Source: Roseinatronobacter monicus (GTDB lineage: Bacteria; Pseudomonadota; Alphaproteobacteria; Rhodobacterales; Rhodobacteraceae). Taken from it: a stretch of 64,000 bases of DNA. Below, one piece after another: positions 8,548 through 17,400 of the stretch; positions within the stretch are counted from its first letter, which is position 1; every line of letters starts with the position of its first letter. The stretch covers positions 268,001 to 332,000 of the forward strand of contig NZ_VFPT01000001.1 of the NCBI RefSeq assembly GCF_006716865.1, read 5' to 3'. Below the pieces are notes generated by a model. It was not told the origin of the DNA. It did no database searches and was given only the letters and a program-made list of their open reading frames with translations. The translations under genes were made by a program, and so were the position numbers.

Positions 8548-9410
8548 CAGTTCTGACGATCACTCACAAGACGGATTACCGTTATTCCGAGGCAATCTCG
8601 CTTGGGCCGCATCGCATGATGCTGCGCCCGCGTGAAACGCCCGAATTGCGCCTGCTGTCCTTTGATCTGTCCGTGCAACCCGAAGCGACGATAAATTGGG
8701 CGCATGATGTCAGAGGCAACACCATCGCTACCGCCAATTTCAGTGGGCTGACAGATGCGCTGAGCGTTGAAAGCCGCATGACGGTTGACCTGACAGCGCC
8801 TGCATGGCCCATTTTCGACATTGCGGCCCACGCGCAGAATTATCCTTTTCTGTATTCGGACGAAGACTGGATCGATCTTGGCGCATTGGCAAGGCCGCAA
8901 TATCTGGATGTGGCGGGGCGGCTTTCAAATTGGGTCGAAGGGTTCGTGATGCAGCGCCCCACCGATACATTGTCGCTGCTGCAAGATGTCAGCAACGGTG
9001 TTTCCAGCCAGATCAGCTATCAAAGCCGCGAGGTTGAGGGCACCCAAGGCCCGTTGGAAACGCTGGACCGCGCGTGGGGGTCTTGCCGCGATCTGGCGGT
9101 TTTGTTCGCCGAGGCCGTGCGGACATTGGGTTTCGGGGCGCGGATTGTGTCGGGGTATATGTTTGATCCGACAAGCGGGCTTATCGGTTCTGCTGGTGCT
9201 GGCTCCACCCATGCGTGGGTGGATGTGTTTGTGCCGGGGGCTGGCTGGATTTCCTTTGACCCGACAAACCGGTCCATGGGGTCAGGCAATCTTATTCCTG
9301 TGGCCGCCGCGCGCCATATCACACAGGTTGCCCCTGTTGTCGGCAGCTTTCACGGGGCGGCAGGCGTGAGCGTGACGATGGACGTAGAAGTGAAGGTAGA
9401 TGTCGCCTGA
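8544..9410 (+). CDS. transglutaminase-like cysteine protease family protein
   Basis: A 288-residue cytoplasmic protein with an N-terminal beta domain (ITHKTDYRYSEAI, common to bacterial transglutaminase-like proteins) and a C-terminal papain-like core. The catalytic triad is visible as Cys181 in WGSCRDLA, His223 in STHAWVDV and Asp239 in FDPTNR. I chose the GTG at 8544 because it overlaps the upstream stop in a GTGA arrangement and gives the family N-terminus; no better ATG exists. The family includes proteases and peptide amidases. The substrate is unknown. Confidence 0.85.
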   Translation: MTVLTITHKTDYRYSEAISLGPHRMMLRPRETPELRLLSFDLSVQPEATINWAHDVRGNTIATANFSGLTDALSVESRMTVDLTAPAWPIFDIAAHAQNYPFLYSDEDWIDLGALARPQYLDVAGRLSNWVEGFVMQRPTDTLSLLQDVSNGVSSQISYQSREVEGTQGPLETLDRAWGSCRDLAVLFAEAVRTLGFGARIVSGYMFDPTSGLIGSAGAGSTHAWVDVFVPGAGWISFDPTNRSMGSGNLIPVAAARHITQVAPVVGSFHGAAGVSVTMDVEVKVDVA

Positions 9411-9424
9411 CAGGTGCGCAGCCG

Positions 9425-10252
9425 CTACCGCTTGTCCGCAGGGGCCGGTGTGGGCAGGTGTCGAAACACCCCCCATGCCGAAAAGATCAGGATAACACCA
9501 AGCCCGACCTTGAGGGCCTGCGCAGGCACACTCTCAAGCGCCAAGGCCCCAAGAATTGCACCGAGCACCGAACCTGCGCACAGCGGCAGCAGCGTGGTCC
9601 GCCAAAGGGCGGGCGCGCGCAGCACAGAACCTGCCCCCAAATGCCGCGACAGACCGACTGCGATGGTGGGCAGACTGACCAGAATAGACATGGACCCGGC
9701 AAGCTTCACATCCGCACCAAACAGCAGAATGAACACCGGGTTGATTAACTCGCCCCCTGCCACCCCCAGCAGCGACGAGACAAGCCCGATCCCCACACCG
9801 CACAGTGCGGCAACCATCACGGTTGTGACCAGATCGTCCCCCACCAGTCGCGCGGGGGCCGTAACGAACAGCCCTTCGGCGATCAGCACAAACCCAAGCG
9901 CCACAAGTAGGATCAGGATCAGGCGGCCAAGCAGCTTGTCGGATACCTGTCGCAACCAGCCCGCCCCAACCCACGCCGCTGACATGGACCCCGCCAGCAT
10001 GCCAAGGATTGCAGGCAGATAAGGCGTGATCTCGGCCATTGGCACCGCAGCGGCGCGGAACGGAAAGGCCGCGGCCAGCACAGCAAGGCTGGCCACAAGG
10101 TTCACGGCCACCGCCTCACGCGGGGAAAACCGCAAGACGCCCACAAGCGCAGGCAGACGAAATTCAGCCCCGCCAAGCCCGATCAGCCCGCCAGCGGTGC
10201 CGACAGCGGCACCAATCCCGAAGGACAGCGCAGGGCGCGCCGGGCGGGTCAT
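9425..10252 (-). CDS. TauE/SafE-family membrane permease
   Basis: A 275-residue protein with about eight hydrophobic segments in two repeats. Each repeat carries a glycine-rich motif (GAAVGTAGGLIGLGGAEFRLP at the N-terminus and GLVSSLLGVAGGELINPVF in the second half), which is the TauE/SafE (DUF81) signature for anion transport or export such as sulfite or sulfoacetate. Its ATG overlaps the modC stop (ATGA), so it is the last gene of the mod operon. This placement suggests a link with molybdate or sulfur oxyanion handling, which is inference. Confidence 0.88.
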   Translation of the reverse strand: MTRPARPALSFGIGAAVGTAGGLIGLGGAEFRLPALVGVLRFSPREAVAVNLVASLAVLAAAFPFRAAAVPMAEITPYLPAILGMLAGSMSAAWVGAGWLRQVSDKLLGRLILILLVALGFVLIAEGLFVTAPARLVGDDLVTTVMVAALCGVGIGLVSSLLGVAGGELINPVFILLFGADVKLAGSMSILVSLPTIAVGLSRHLGAGSVLRAPALWRTTLLPLCAGSVLGAILGALALESVPAQALKVGLGVILIFSAWGVFRHLPTPAPADKR

Positions 10253-11349
10253 TCTGCGACCTTGTATTGACGGCCTGTTCCAACGTCTTCGGGGGCAACG
10301 GCGACAGATTTGAGTATGGCATGGCAGCGCTGGCCGCGTTCCAGCCCCATCGCCTGAACCGAGCGGCGCGTGATGCGCGCGCTCAGCCGCTCGTCGCCAA
10401 TGGCCAGCGTGACCAATGCGCCGGGGCCATTGCCCAGCCGAATGTCGGTGATGAGGCCGGACAGGATATTCAGCGCGGACAACCCTTGCGGCGCGTCGCG
10501 CGACAAGATCACCTCTTGCGCCGCAATGCGTACGCGCAATGTCGTGCCGGGCTGGTCGCTGATGCGCGGCAACCACAACGACCCCGCAGCGGTTGTCAGC
10601 TCGCTCAACCCGTCGCTGTGATGCGCCACCACCCGCGCGCTTAGCACCGAGGCCGCGGCCCGTGCCCCGACTGCCGCCACATCGCCGAGCACTTGCGCAG
10701 CAGTGCCACATGCCGCAACGCGCCCCGCCTTTAGCGCCACAACAGTCGTCGCAAGCCGCGCCACTTCAGCCGAGGAATGGCTGACATACAGGATCGGCAC
10801 GGACACTTCGTCGCGCAGTCGTTCAAAATAGGGCAGGATTTCCGCCTTGCGGGCCTCGTCCAGCGCGGCAAGGGGTTCATCTGCCAAAATGAGCTTGGGC
10901 GCGGCCAGCAGCGCACGCCCAATGGCGACGCGTTGTTTCTCTCCGCCTGACAGCGCACCGGGGCGACGGTCCAGAAGCGCGCCGATGCCCAGCATCTCGA
11001 CCACGCGCGTCAGGCCTTCGGTGCGTGCGTCGCGCGGTGCGAACCAGCGCCCGTATAGCAGGTTCTGGCGCACAGTCAGATGCGGGAACAGGCGGCCTTC
11101 CTGAAAGATATAGCCCAAGCGGCGCTTATGCGGGGGCAGGTTGCGGCGCGCCTGTGTATCAAGCAGCACCCAGTCATGCGCGACCACCCTGCCTTGATCG
11201 GGGCGAAGCAGACCTGCCACTGCGTTGATCAGCGTGGTCTTGCCAGAACCTGAGGGGCCAAACAGCACGGTCACACCGGCCGGCGCGCTAAAGGCCACGT
11301 CAAGCGTGAACCCCTTGAAGCTGTGCCGGAGTGAAACCTGCAATGTCAT
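10249..11349 (-). CDS. modC: molybdate ABC transporter ATP-binding protein ModC
   Basis: A 366-residue ATPase energising molybdate import. It shows Walker A GPSGSGKTT, the ABC signature LSGGEKQR and Walker B LILADEP, then a C-terminal regulatory TOBE/Mop region of about 130 residues, as usual in ModC. The ATG at 11349 overlaps the modB stop (ATGA); the longer open frame upstream is modB read in another frame. The gene order modA-modB-modC is canonical. Molybdate uptake supplies the molybdenum cofactor. Confidence 0.95.
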   Translation of the reverse strand: MTLQVSLRHSFKGFTLDVAFSAPAGVTVLFGPSGSGKTTLINAVAGLLRPDQGRVVAHDWVLLDTQARRNLPPHKRRLGYIFQEGRLFPHLTVRQNLLYGRWFAPRDARTEGLTRVVEMLGIGALLDRRPGALSGGEKQRVAIGRALLAAPKLILADEPLAALDEARKAEILPYFERLRDEVSVPILYVSHSSAEVARLATTVVALKAGRVAACGTAAQVLGDVAAVGARAAASVLSARVVAHHSDGLSELTTAAGSLWLPRISDQPGTTLRVRIAAQEVILSRDAPQGLSALNILSGLITDIRLGNGPGALVTLAIGDERLSARITRRSVQAMGLERGQRCHAILKSVAVAPEDVGTGRQYKVAE

Positions 11350-12056
11350 GTCCCGGCCACCACCCTTGCCACGCGGCGCGCCACAAATTCGGACACCAGC
11401 AGCGCCGCCATTGCGATGACGATGGCAACAATGACAAGGCGGCTTGCCGCCTCTTCGCCGCCCGGCACCTGTAGAAAGGCATAGATGGCCGAAGGGATGG
11501 TCTGGGTCTGGCCGGGGATGTTCGACACAAAGGTGATTGTCGCGCCAAACTCGCCCATTGCCTTGGCGAAGGCAAGAATTGCGCCTGCAATGACGCCGGG
11601 CAGGATCAGCGGCAAGGTGACGGTCAGGAACACCCAAGGGCGTGATGCACCCAGCGTGCTGGCCGCCGCTTCCAATTTCGGGTCAACTGCTTCAACGGCC
11701 ATGCGGATTGCGCGGACCATCAGCGGAAACGCCATCACCGCAGCGGCTACCGCCGCGCCTGTCCAGCGAAAGGACAGCACAATCCCGAACCATTCGTCCA
11801 GAAACTGCCCCACGCTGCCGCGCCGCCCAAAGGTGACAAGCAGCAGATACCCGGTCACGACGGGCGGCAGGATCAGCGGCAGATGCACAAGCCCGTTCAG
11901 CACCTGCTTGCCCCAGAAGTCCCACCGCGCAAGCGCATAGGCCACAAATATGCCCAGCGGCAGGCTGACCAGTGTGGCCCAGAACGACACGCGGATCGAC
12001 AAGCGCACCGCTTGCCATTCGGCAGGCCCAAGCCAGTTTGCCCAGTCAAACCCCAT
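11346..12056 (-). CDS. modB: molybdate ABC transporter permease ModB
   Basis: A 236-residue inner-membrane permease with about five transmembrane segments. The ABC permease loop near ASTLGASRPWVFLTVTLPLILPGV carries the EAA-type motif that docks on ModC. The start ATG shares bases with the modA stop (TGATG). Length and order match ModB. Confidence 0.94.
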   Translation of the reverse strand: MGFDWANWLGPAEWQAVRLSIRVSFWATLVSLPLGIFVAYALARWDFWGKQVLNGLVHLPLILPPVVTGYLLLVTFGRRGSVGQFLDEWFGIVLSFRWTGAAVAAAVMAFPLMVRAIRMAVEAVDPKLEAAASTLGASRPWVFLTVTLPLILPGVIAGAILAFAKAMGEFGATITFVSNIPGQTQTIPSAIYAFLQVPGGEEAASRLVIVAIVIAMAALLVSEFVARRVARVVAGT

Positions 12057-12835
12057 CAGTCGATCACACCAAAGCCATGCGCCGCCCAGATCGCGCGCGC
12101 AGTGTCCGAGGTCAGAAATTCCAGATACGCCTGCGCCACAGGGCTGGTCGATTGTGCGGTGATCGCCGCGGGGTATCTGATCGGGTCATGGCTGCCCTGC
12201 GGGAAGGTGCCGATAACTGTGACGCTGTCGGTCGCGCGTGCATCGGTTGCATAGACGATGCCAAAGGGCGCTTCATTCTGCACCACGAAGGCAAGGGCCG
12301 CGCGCACATTGTCAGTTTGCGCGACGCGTTGCGCCACGCTGTCCCACAATCCCAGCGTCGTCAGTGCGGCTTTTGCGTACATGCCAGCGGGCACAGCATC
12401 GACCATCGCCATTGCAAGGCGCTCATCCCCCAGCATACCGGCCAGATCAAGGGTTTCATCCATACGCACCGGGGCGGCATTCTGACCGTGCGCGATCAGG
12501 ACAAGCGTGTTGTCCAGAATATCGCGCCGCGTATCTGCGCGCAAATCACCCGACGCGGCGACAGCGTCCATCCAGTCGGCATGTGCAGAGATGAAAATAT
12601 CTGCGGGCGCGCCTTGCTGGATCTGCCGCGCCAGTGCGGAAGAGCCGGCGAAAGACAAGACAGCTGTGTGGCCCGTCGTGTCTGACCATGCCGCTGACAC
12701 GGCCTCGGCCGCATTGGTCAGGCTCGCCGTCGCAAAAACCGTCACCTGATCGGCGGCAGCACCAAAAGGGGCCACAAAAAAGGCCAGTGCGGCAACGGTT
12801 TCGACAAAGGGGCAGCGGTGAAGGGGCGAGGGCAC
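12056..12835 (-). CDS. modA: molybdate-binding periplasmic protein ModA
   Basis: A 259-residue periplasmic binding protein that captures molybdate. The mature part starts near ADQVTVFATASLTNA, with the oxyanion-binding serines in ATASL and LSFAGSSALARQI, and it ends DTARAIWAAHGF, typical of ModA. I chose a GTG at 12835 because a GGAG lies 6 bases upstream and the resulting N-terminus reads as a signal peptide (FVETVAALAFFVAPFGAAA). The frame is open further upstream but without signal-peptide character. The palindrome at 12851-12872 sits just before the start. Confidence 0.9.
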   Translation of the reverse strand: MPSPLHRCPFVETVAALAFFVAPFGAAADQVTVFATASLTNAAEAVSAAWSDTTGHTAVLSFAGSSALARQIQQGAPADIFISAHADWMDAVAASGDLRADTRRDILDNTLVLIAHGQNAAPVRMDETLDLAGMLGDERLAMAMVDAVPAGMYAKAALTTLGLWDSVAQRVAQTDNVRAALAFVVQNEAPFGIVYATDARATDSVTVIGTFPQGSHDPIRYPAAITAQSTSPVAQAYLEFLTSDTARAIWAAHGFGVID

Positions 12836-12850
12836 AAGACACTCCGCAAT

Positions 12851-12872
12851 GATATGTTTGAGAAAACATATC
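12851..12872. promoter_or_regulatory. palindromic operator-like site upstream of modA
   Basis: Perfect 9-bp inverted repeat GATATGTTT-GAGA-AAACATATC located 16 bp before the modA start. Symmetric AT-rich sites at mod promoters are bound by ModE-type molybdate sensors in other bacteria, so this is a candidate Mo-box. It differs from the consensus I remember, and no modE is in the window. Confidence 0.45.
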
Positions 12873-13122
12873 GCAGCAAGCCCGTGCATCTGGCAAGCGA
12901 TATTTTCCGGCGGGAATATCCCTTGCGCGTTGTCAGAATGGAGCAAGACAACGCCTGCTGGCACGACATGACGGATGACGGAGCCGTGAATTGATGGTAA
13001 AAATTCCACCTAAGGCTGAAGGCTTGGCTGCCGACTCGCCCAAATTTCCGGGCGACGGGGGGGGCGGCAAGATCACCGGGCCTCTGCTGGCCCGCCCGTG
13101 ACGTAAACCGGAGAAGGCGCAT

Positions 13123-14913
13123 ATGTATAAACTCGCATCCACCGCTATTTTTGTTCTCGCTGCGGCTGGCCCGGCTTTGGGGCAGCAAAGCTCGGATATC
13201 GTCGTTCCTGAACCGCAGACGCAGACCACACAAGATTTCCCCGGAATCTCAGACGCCGCCATAGCGGCGCTGGAGGCCAAACGCGCAGGCAATCCCGTCG
13301 AGGCCGAGAATTGGATGGTTTCTGCCGCGCATCCGCTGGCCGTGGACGCGGGCGCAAGAGTGCTGCGCGAAGGTGGGAGTGCTGCTGACGCGATGGTGGC
13401 CGTGCAAGTGGTGCTGGGTCTGGTAGAGCCGCAATCCTCGGGCCTTGGCGGGGGTGCCTTTCTTGTTTGGCATGACGCTGAAACAGGCGAGATTACCACG
13501 CTGGATGCGCGCGAAACGGCCCCACTTGCCGCCAATCCGCGTCATTTTCAGGACGAGAATGGCGCGCCGCTGGATTTCATGACCGCTGTTGTCAGCGGTC
13601 GTTCGGTCGGCACACCGGGCACGCCACGGCTGCTGGAAGAAGCGCATCGGCGCTGGGGCCGCGCGAACTGGGCTGGCCTGTTTGATGAAGCGATTGAACA
13701 TGCCGAAGCCGGATTCACTGTCTCCAGCCGGATGGCCGAGTCGGTGGCGGGTGCTGCCGAAACCTTGTCGAGCTTCCCCGCCACGGCAGAGTATTTCCTG
13801 CCTGACGGCGCACCGATTTCTGCGGGGGATAGATTGGTCAACCCCGCCTATGCCGACACGCTGCGCCAGATCGCAACGCAAGGGGCGGCGGCCTTTTATA
13901 CAGGCGAAATTGCGGCGGATATCGTAGCAGCAACCCGAACAGAGGATCATCCGGGCTTGTTGTCGATGACCGACCTTGCGCGCTATCAGGTGATCGAGCG
14001 GCCTGCGATTTGCTATGACTATCGCGGCAATGAGGTGTGCGGCATGGGCCCGCCTTCCTCGGGTGCTGTGGCCATATCGCAGATCCTTGGGATGCTGGAG
14101 AATTTTGATCTGGGCGACATGGACCCGCAAGATGTGGAAACGCGGCGGTTGATGGACGATGCAACCCGGCTGGCCTTTGCCGATCGGGGCCGCTATCTGG
14201 CGGATAGCGATTTCGTTCCTGTGCCAGTGCAAGGATTGATCGACCGCGATTATCTGGCGGCGCGCGCCGAGTTGTTGCGCGGTGACGATGCCTTGCCCGA
14301 AGTGTCAGCGGGGCAGCCGGAATGGGACCACGCGCAGCTTTGGGGCGACGACACGCGCGAGGAACGCCCCGCCACGTCGCATATCTCCATCGTTGATGCT
14401 GACGGCAATGTCCTGTCGATGACCACAACGATCGAAAGCGGTTTCGGATCGCGGATATTCGTGCGTGGGTTTTTGCTGAATAACGAGTTGACGGATTTTT
14501 CCTTCCGCAGTCATGCGGATGGCTGGCCTATTGCGAACCGTGTAGAGCCGGGCAAGCGGCCAAGATCGTCCATGTCCCCCACAATTGTGCGGCGCGAGGG
14601 TGCGCCGATCTTAAGCATCGGCAGTCCGGGCGGTGCCACGATTATCGGCTTCACCGCGCAGGCGATCATCGCGCATCTGGATTGGGGCATGGATGTGCAG
14701 CAAGCGGTCTCGATGCCGCATCTGGTCAACAGTTTTGGCACATATCAGATCGAGGCGGAAACATGGGCCGAGGATCTGGACACGCCGCTGTCTGATCTGG
14801 GGTTCCAGACAAACGTGACGGCGCTGACATCAGGTCTGCACGCGATTTCGATTGGCGACAGGCTGCTGGGCGGCGCTGACCCACGGCGCGAAGGCATTGC
14901 CTTGGGCGAATGA
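13123..14913 (+). CDS. ggt: gamma-glutamyltransferase
   Basis: A 596-residue Ntn-hydrolase proenzyme exported by a Sec signal (residues 1-20, ending ALG-QQ) that cleaves gamma-glutamyl bonds of glutathione and related compounds in the periplasm. Autoprocessing should occur before Thr418, the first residue of TSHISIVDADGN, giving a small subunit of about 179 residues. The ligand-binding motifs LLNNELTDF and RPRSSMSPTI, plus GSPGGATII, are conserved. GGAGAAGG precedes the ATG. It stands alone between the divergent mod operon and the convergent methyltransferase. Confidence 0.94.
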   Translation: MYKLASTAIFVLAAAGPALGQQSSDIVVPEPQTQTTQDFPGISDAAIAALEAKRAGNPVEAENWMVSAAHPLAVDAGARVLREGGSAADAMVAVQVVLGLVEPQSSGLGGGAFLVWHDAETGEITTLDARETAPLAANPRHFQDENGAPLDFMTAVVSGRSVGTPGTPRLLEEAHRRWGRANWAGLFDEAIEHAEAGFTVSSRMAESVAGAAETLSSFPATAEYFLPDGAPISAGDRLVNPAYADTLRQIATQGAAAFYTGEIAADIVAATRTEDHPGLLSMTDLARYQVIERPAICYDYRGNEVCGMGPPSSGAVAISQILGMLENFDLGDMDPQDVETRRLMDDATRLAFADRGRYLADSDFVPVPVQGLIDRDYLAARAELLRGDDALPEVSAGQPEWDHAQLWGDDTREERPATSHISIVDADGNVLSMTTTIESGFGSRIFVRGFLLNNELTDFSFRSHADGWPIANRVEPGKRPRSSMSPTIVRREGAPILSIGSPGGATIIGFTAQAIIAHLDWGMDVQQAVSMPHLVNSFGTYQIEAETWAEDLDTPLSDLGFQTNVTALTSGLHAISIGDRLLGGADPRREGIALGE

Positions 14914-14946
14914 AGCCGCCCTGTGTCGCCGCATCATAGCTTGCGC

Positions 14947-15855
14947 TTAAGCGTCAAGTGGCGCGGCGACGGGCCTTGGCGCGTCCGGTTTCAATCTGCG
15001 GGTCAGGGCGGCAATATGCTCTGGCCCGATTTCGCAGCAGCCACCGATGAGGGTCGCCCCTGCATCTGCCCAGTTTTCTGCGAAATCCGCATAGCTGTCG
15101 GGGCCAATGTCGGTACGTGTTGTCAGCAGATCTGTAGTCGCGCCAATGGTGTTGAAACGCGGGTCAATCTGGGTGAACCCGTTTGCATAGGCCCCGAATG
15201 ACGTGTTGAATTGCGCAAGGATCGGCAGACCTTGGGACACTGCTTCGGGGCGCGCACAATTCAGCAAGACGCGGTCAGGCCGGAACTCTGCCAGCAGCGC
15301 TTCGATGTCTGACAACGCCTCGCCCGAGCGCAGGCGCGTGCCATCCTCATCCATGACGCTGAGTGCAAGCCTGACCGGCTTGCCTGTTGTCTGTGCGCCC
15401 ATCAGCCCGCCCCGCGCCTGATCGACCGAAGACATCGTCTCTATCAACAGGACATCCACAATGCGCGCTTGCACAGCGGCGATGGCCGCATAGATTTCCG
15501 CCGCCTGCTCGGGCGGGGGGGCAAGGTCTGGTCTGTAAGAAAACCCAAGTGGCCCCAGCGATCCCGCAACCAGACCGTGGCCCGCGGCGTCCCGTGCATC
15601 TGCCGCAATCCGGCAGGCGGTTTGCGTCAACTCGTCCAGCCGGTCGCCCAACCCGAATTTCACAAGCCTGTCGGGCAGCAGTGCATATGTGTTGGCGGTC
15701 GCCACCTCTGCCCCGGCGGTGAAAAAATCCTGATGGATCTGGCGCACAAGCTCTGGCGCGTCCAGAAGCGCTTGTGTCGACCAGAGCGGTGTGGCCCGTC
15801 CGGCACGCCGGACCAATTCCTGCCCCATCCCGCCGTCAAGAATTGTGATTGTCAT
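14947..15855 (-). CDS. homocysteine S-methyltransferase family protein
   Basis: A 302-residue TIM-barrel methyltransferase that uses S-methylmethionine, betaine or a similar donor to methylate homocysteine. It starts MTITILDGGMGQEL, the family N-terminus with the DGGMG motif. Zinc-binding cysteines are visible in LLNCARPE and in the C-terminal GGCCEIGPEHI. The ATG at 15855 has a CGGAG site upstream; the frame runs open to 16230 but without homology-like character. An inverted repeat at 15893-15946 lies in its leader. Confidence 0.9.
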   Translation of the reverse strand: MTITILDGGMGQELVRRAGRATPLWSTQALLDAPELVRQIHQDFFTAGAEVATANTYALLPDRLVKFGLGDRLDELTQTACRIAADARDAAGHGLVAGSLGPLGFSYRPDLAPPPEQAAEIYAAIAAVQARIVDVLLIETMSSVDQARGGLMGAQTTGKPVRLALSVMDEDGTRLRSGEALSDIEALLAEFRPDRVLLNCARPEAVSQGLPILAQFNTSFGAYANGFTQIDPRFNTIGATTDLLTTRTDIGPDSYADFAENWADAGATLIGGCCEIGPEHIAALTRRLKPDAPRPVAAPLDA

Positions 15856-15892
15856 GAAGCCACTCCGTCTGCATTGCCCTGTCGCATCTAGC

Positions 15893-15946
15893 CAAATGTG
15901 CAAGGCCGTCAAGCCAAGTTCGGCGCGCTGAATTGTAGCACATTTG
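15893..15946. repeat. spaced inverted repeat in methyltransferase leader
   Basis: Perfect 9-bp arms CAAATGTGC and GCACATTTG separated by 36 bp, starting 38 bp upstream of the homocysteine methyltransferase ATG. It could be an mRNA hairpin or paired operator half-sites. It does not resemble the SAM-II riboswitch that alphaproteobacteria often place before methionine genes. Confidence 0.5.
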
Positions 15947-16069
15947 ACGCCTGCTGTGGTGAGCGCCAACACTGCAAAGGCGCCAATCCGCCTTTCCCTA
16001 GTGTTCCTATCAAGATTTATCTGGCAATCGGCGATAAGACATACTATTTTACTAGGGAACAATGAGGGC

Positions 16070-16507
16070 ATGATGCAGCAGTCACCTTTGAACGCTTTGG
16101 AATCACCACAGGCCGTCCCGGCACCGTTGGAGCGGGAGCTGGTTTTACTTCGTGTGCTGATGCGGAAATGCCGTGCGAAAGCGCGGGTCGAGGTGTTTGA
16201 AACATGTGCGCTTTTGCTGCACGCGCCCAAGGAAGGTGCGCAAGATTATGCCGATGCGCTGTTGCGTGTTTTGGTTTCAGGTCTGCCCACGGGGCCAGTT
16301 ATTCACGCGATAACGGCGCAGGAACGTTCGTTCGATGAGAAGTGGTTGCTTGCGCTATTTGCCGCAATCCAACGCAAGGATCAGAGCAGCGTCGCGTTTT
16401 TGCTGCGCACGCGCCTGCCTTTGCATATGCGCAGACCTGTCGGCTGGTTGGCGACGGAACTGCTCAATCGTATGGACTCCGTGCCCGACAAATTCCATCA
16501 AGTTTAG
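16070..16507 (+). CDS. hypothetical protein, unknown family
   Basis: A 145-residue soluble, helix-rich protein without signal peptide, membrane segment or recognised motif. The N-terminal part has a heptad-like run (LERELVLLRVLMRKC). Two adjacent ATGs (16070, 16073) follow GAGG; either could be used. It lies 130 bp upstream of dps on the same strand, separated by an A/T-rich region that could hold the dps promoter. Base composition matches the surroundings, so it is likely a native family-specific gene. Confidence 0.6.
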   Translation: MMQQSPLNALESPQAVPAPLERELVLLRVLMRKCRAKARVEVFETCALLLHAPKEGAQDYADALLRVLVSGLPTGPVIHAITAQERSFDEKWLLALFAAIQRKDQSSVAFLLRTRLPLHMRRPVGWLATELLNRMDSVPDKFHQV

Positions 16508-16636
16508 AATCTTTCTAAAAACTTCTTGAAGGCAGCAGGGGAATGGCCTATCTATGGTGCAAGCGGGTAGCCAGCTTGTCGCCAGCCAGTCCCGTGTTGA
16601 CATAGTCTGCTTTTCAACACGAAACAGGAGGGGTTC

Positions 16637-17107
16637 ATGACCCAGACAGCACAACAATTGACAGTTTCTGCCAAGGACGCAATTTGCGAAGCCTTGAACC
16701 AGTCTGTCGCAGAAACGGCAGTCACCACGATGCTTGCCCAGAATTTCCACTGGAATGTAACCGGAATGGCCTTTGGGCCGCTGCACGCGTTGTTCCAGAC
16801 AATCTACGAAGACCATTTCACAGCACAAGATGATCTGGCCGAGCGCGTGAAAGCATTGGGCGGCCATGCCGAAGGGCAGTTGGCCGGAATGCTCAAGCGC
16901 TCAAAAGTGGCCGAGCATGATGGCAACGGCACGGCAGAGCAAATGGTTCTGACACTGGCCAAGGCGCAGGAAACGATTGCTGCAACGCTGGCCGGAACAG
17001 CAGCCATCGCCGAAGAACATGGTGATCTGCTGACGCAGGATTTGGCCATTGCACGCGGCCAGACGCATGAGAAATTCGCATGGCTGTTGCGCGCCCATCT
17101 GGGCTAA
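16637..17107 (+). CDS. dps: Dps-family DNA-protecting ferritin
   Basis: A 156-residue four-helix protein that would form a dodecamer, oxidise ferrous iron with peroxide and shield DNA in starvation or oxidative stress. The ferroxidase residues typical of Dps appear in NFHWNVTG and the downstream YEDHFTAQDDLAERVKALGG. An AGGAGGGG site precedes the ATG. It has no long basic N-terminal tail, so DNA binding would need another surface. The 129-bp gap upstream is a probable stress promoter. Confidence 0.94.
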   Translation: MTQTAQQLTVSAKDAICEALNQSVAETAVTTMLAQNFHWNVTGMAFGPLHALFQTIYEDHFTAQDDLAERVKALGGHAEGQLAGMLKRSKVAEHDGNGTAEQMVLTLAKAQETIAATLAGTAAIAEEHGDLLTQDLAIARGQTHEKFAWLLRAHLG

Positions 17108-17124
17108 GGCGGATCAGACGCTGA

Positions 17125-17364
17125 CTAGATCGGGGCTTTGATCCCTTTCTTGTCGCAGCGCTTGCGGTATGCCTCGGCCCAATGGCGATACTTGCCCATA
17201 TCATTTTGTTGATGCACCAAGAGGTCCAGAAAGGCCTTTTGGTGCGTTTCCTTTTTCAGCTTCTTGAACATGGATTTCTGCGCTTTGGTCATTGAACACC
17301 CGATACAGTGACCTTCGCGCTTGAACTTGCACACATCAATGCAGGGTGAGGGTATCTTGCTCAT
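17125..17364 (-). CDS. DUF1289 family protein
   Basis: A 79-residue protein with the DUF1289 cysteine pattern SPCIDVCKFKREGHCIGC near the N-terminus, followed by a basic helical tail. The four cysteines suggest a metal site, possibly Fe-S or zinc; the function of the family is not established. It is convergent with dps (17-bp gap) and shares strand with the upstream hemP-like gene, 36 bp away, so the two may be co-transcribed. Confidence 0.75.
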   Translation of the reverse strand: MSKIPSPCIDVCKFKREGHCIGCSMTKAQKSMFKKLKKETHQKAFLDLLVHQQNDMGKYRHWAEAYRKRCDKKGIKAPI

Positions 17365-17400
17365 GGTGTTTCCTGACAGGCCCGATGGTGGGCGGCTGGG

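Noticed and set aside
13249..14232. 327-codon minus-strand frame opposite gamma-glutamyltransferase
   Set aside because: Antisense to a gene with a complete catalytic pattern; no start signal.
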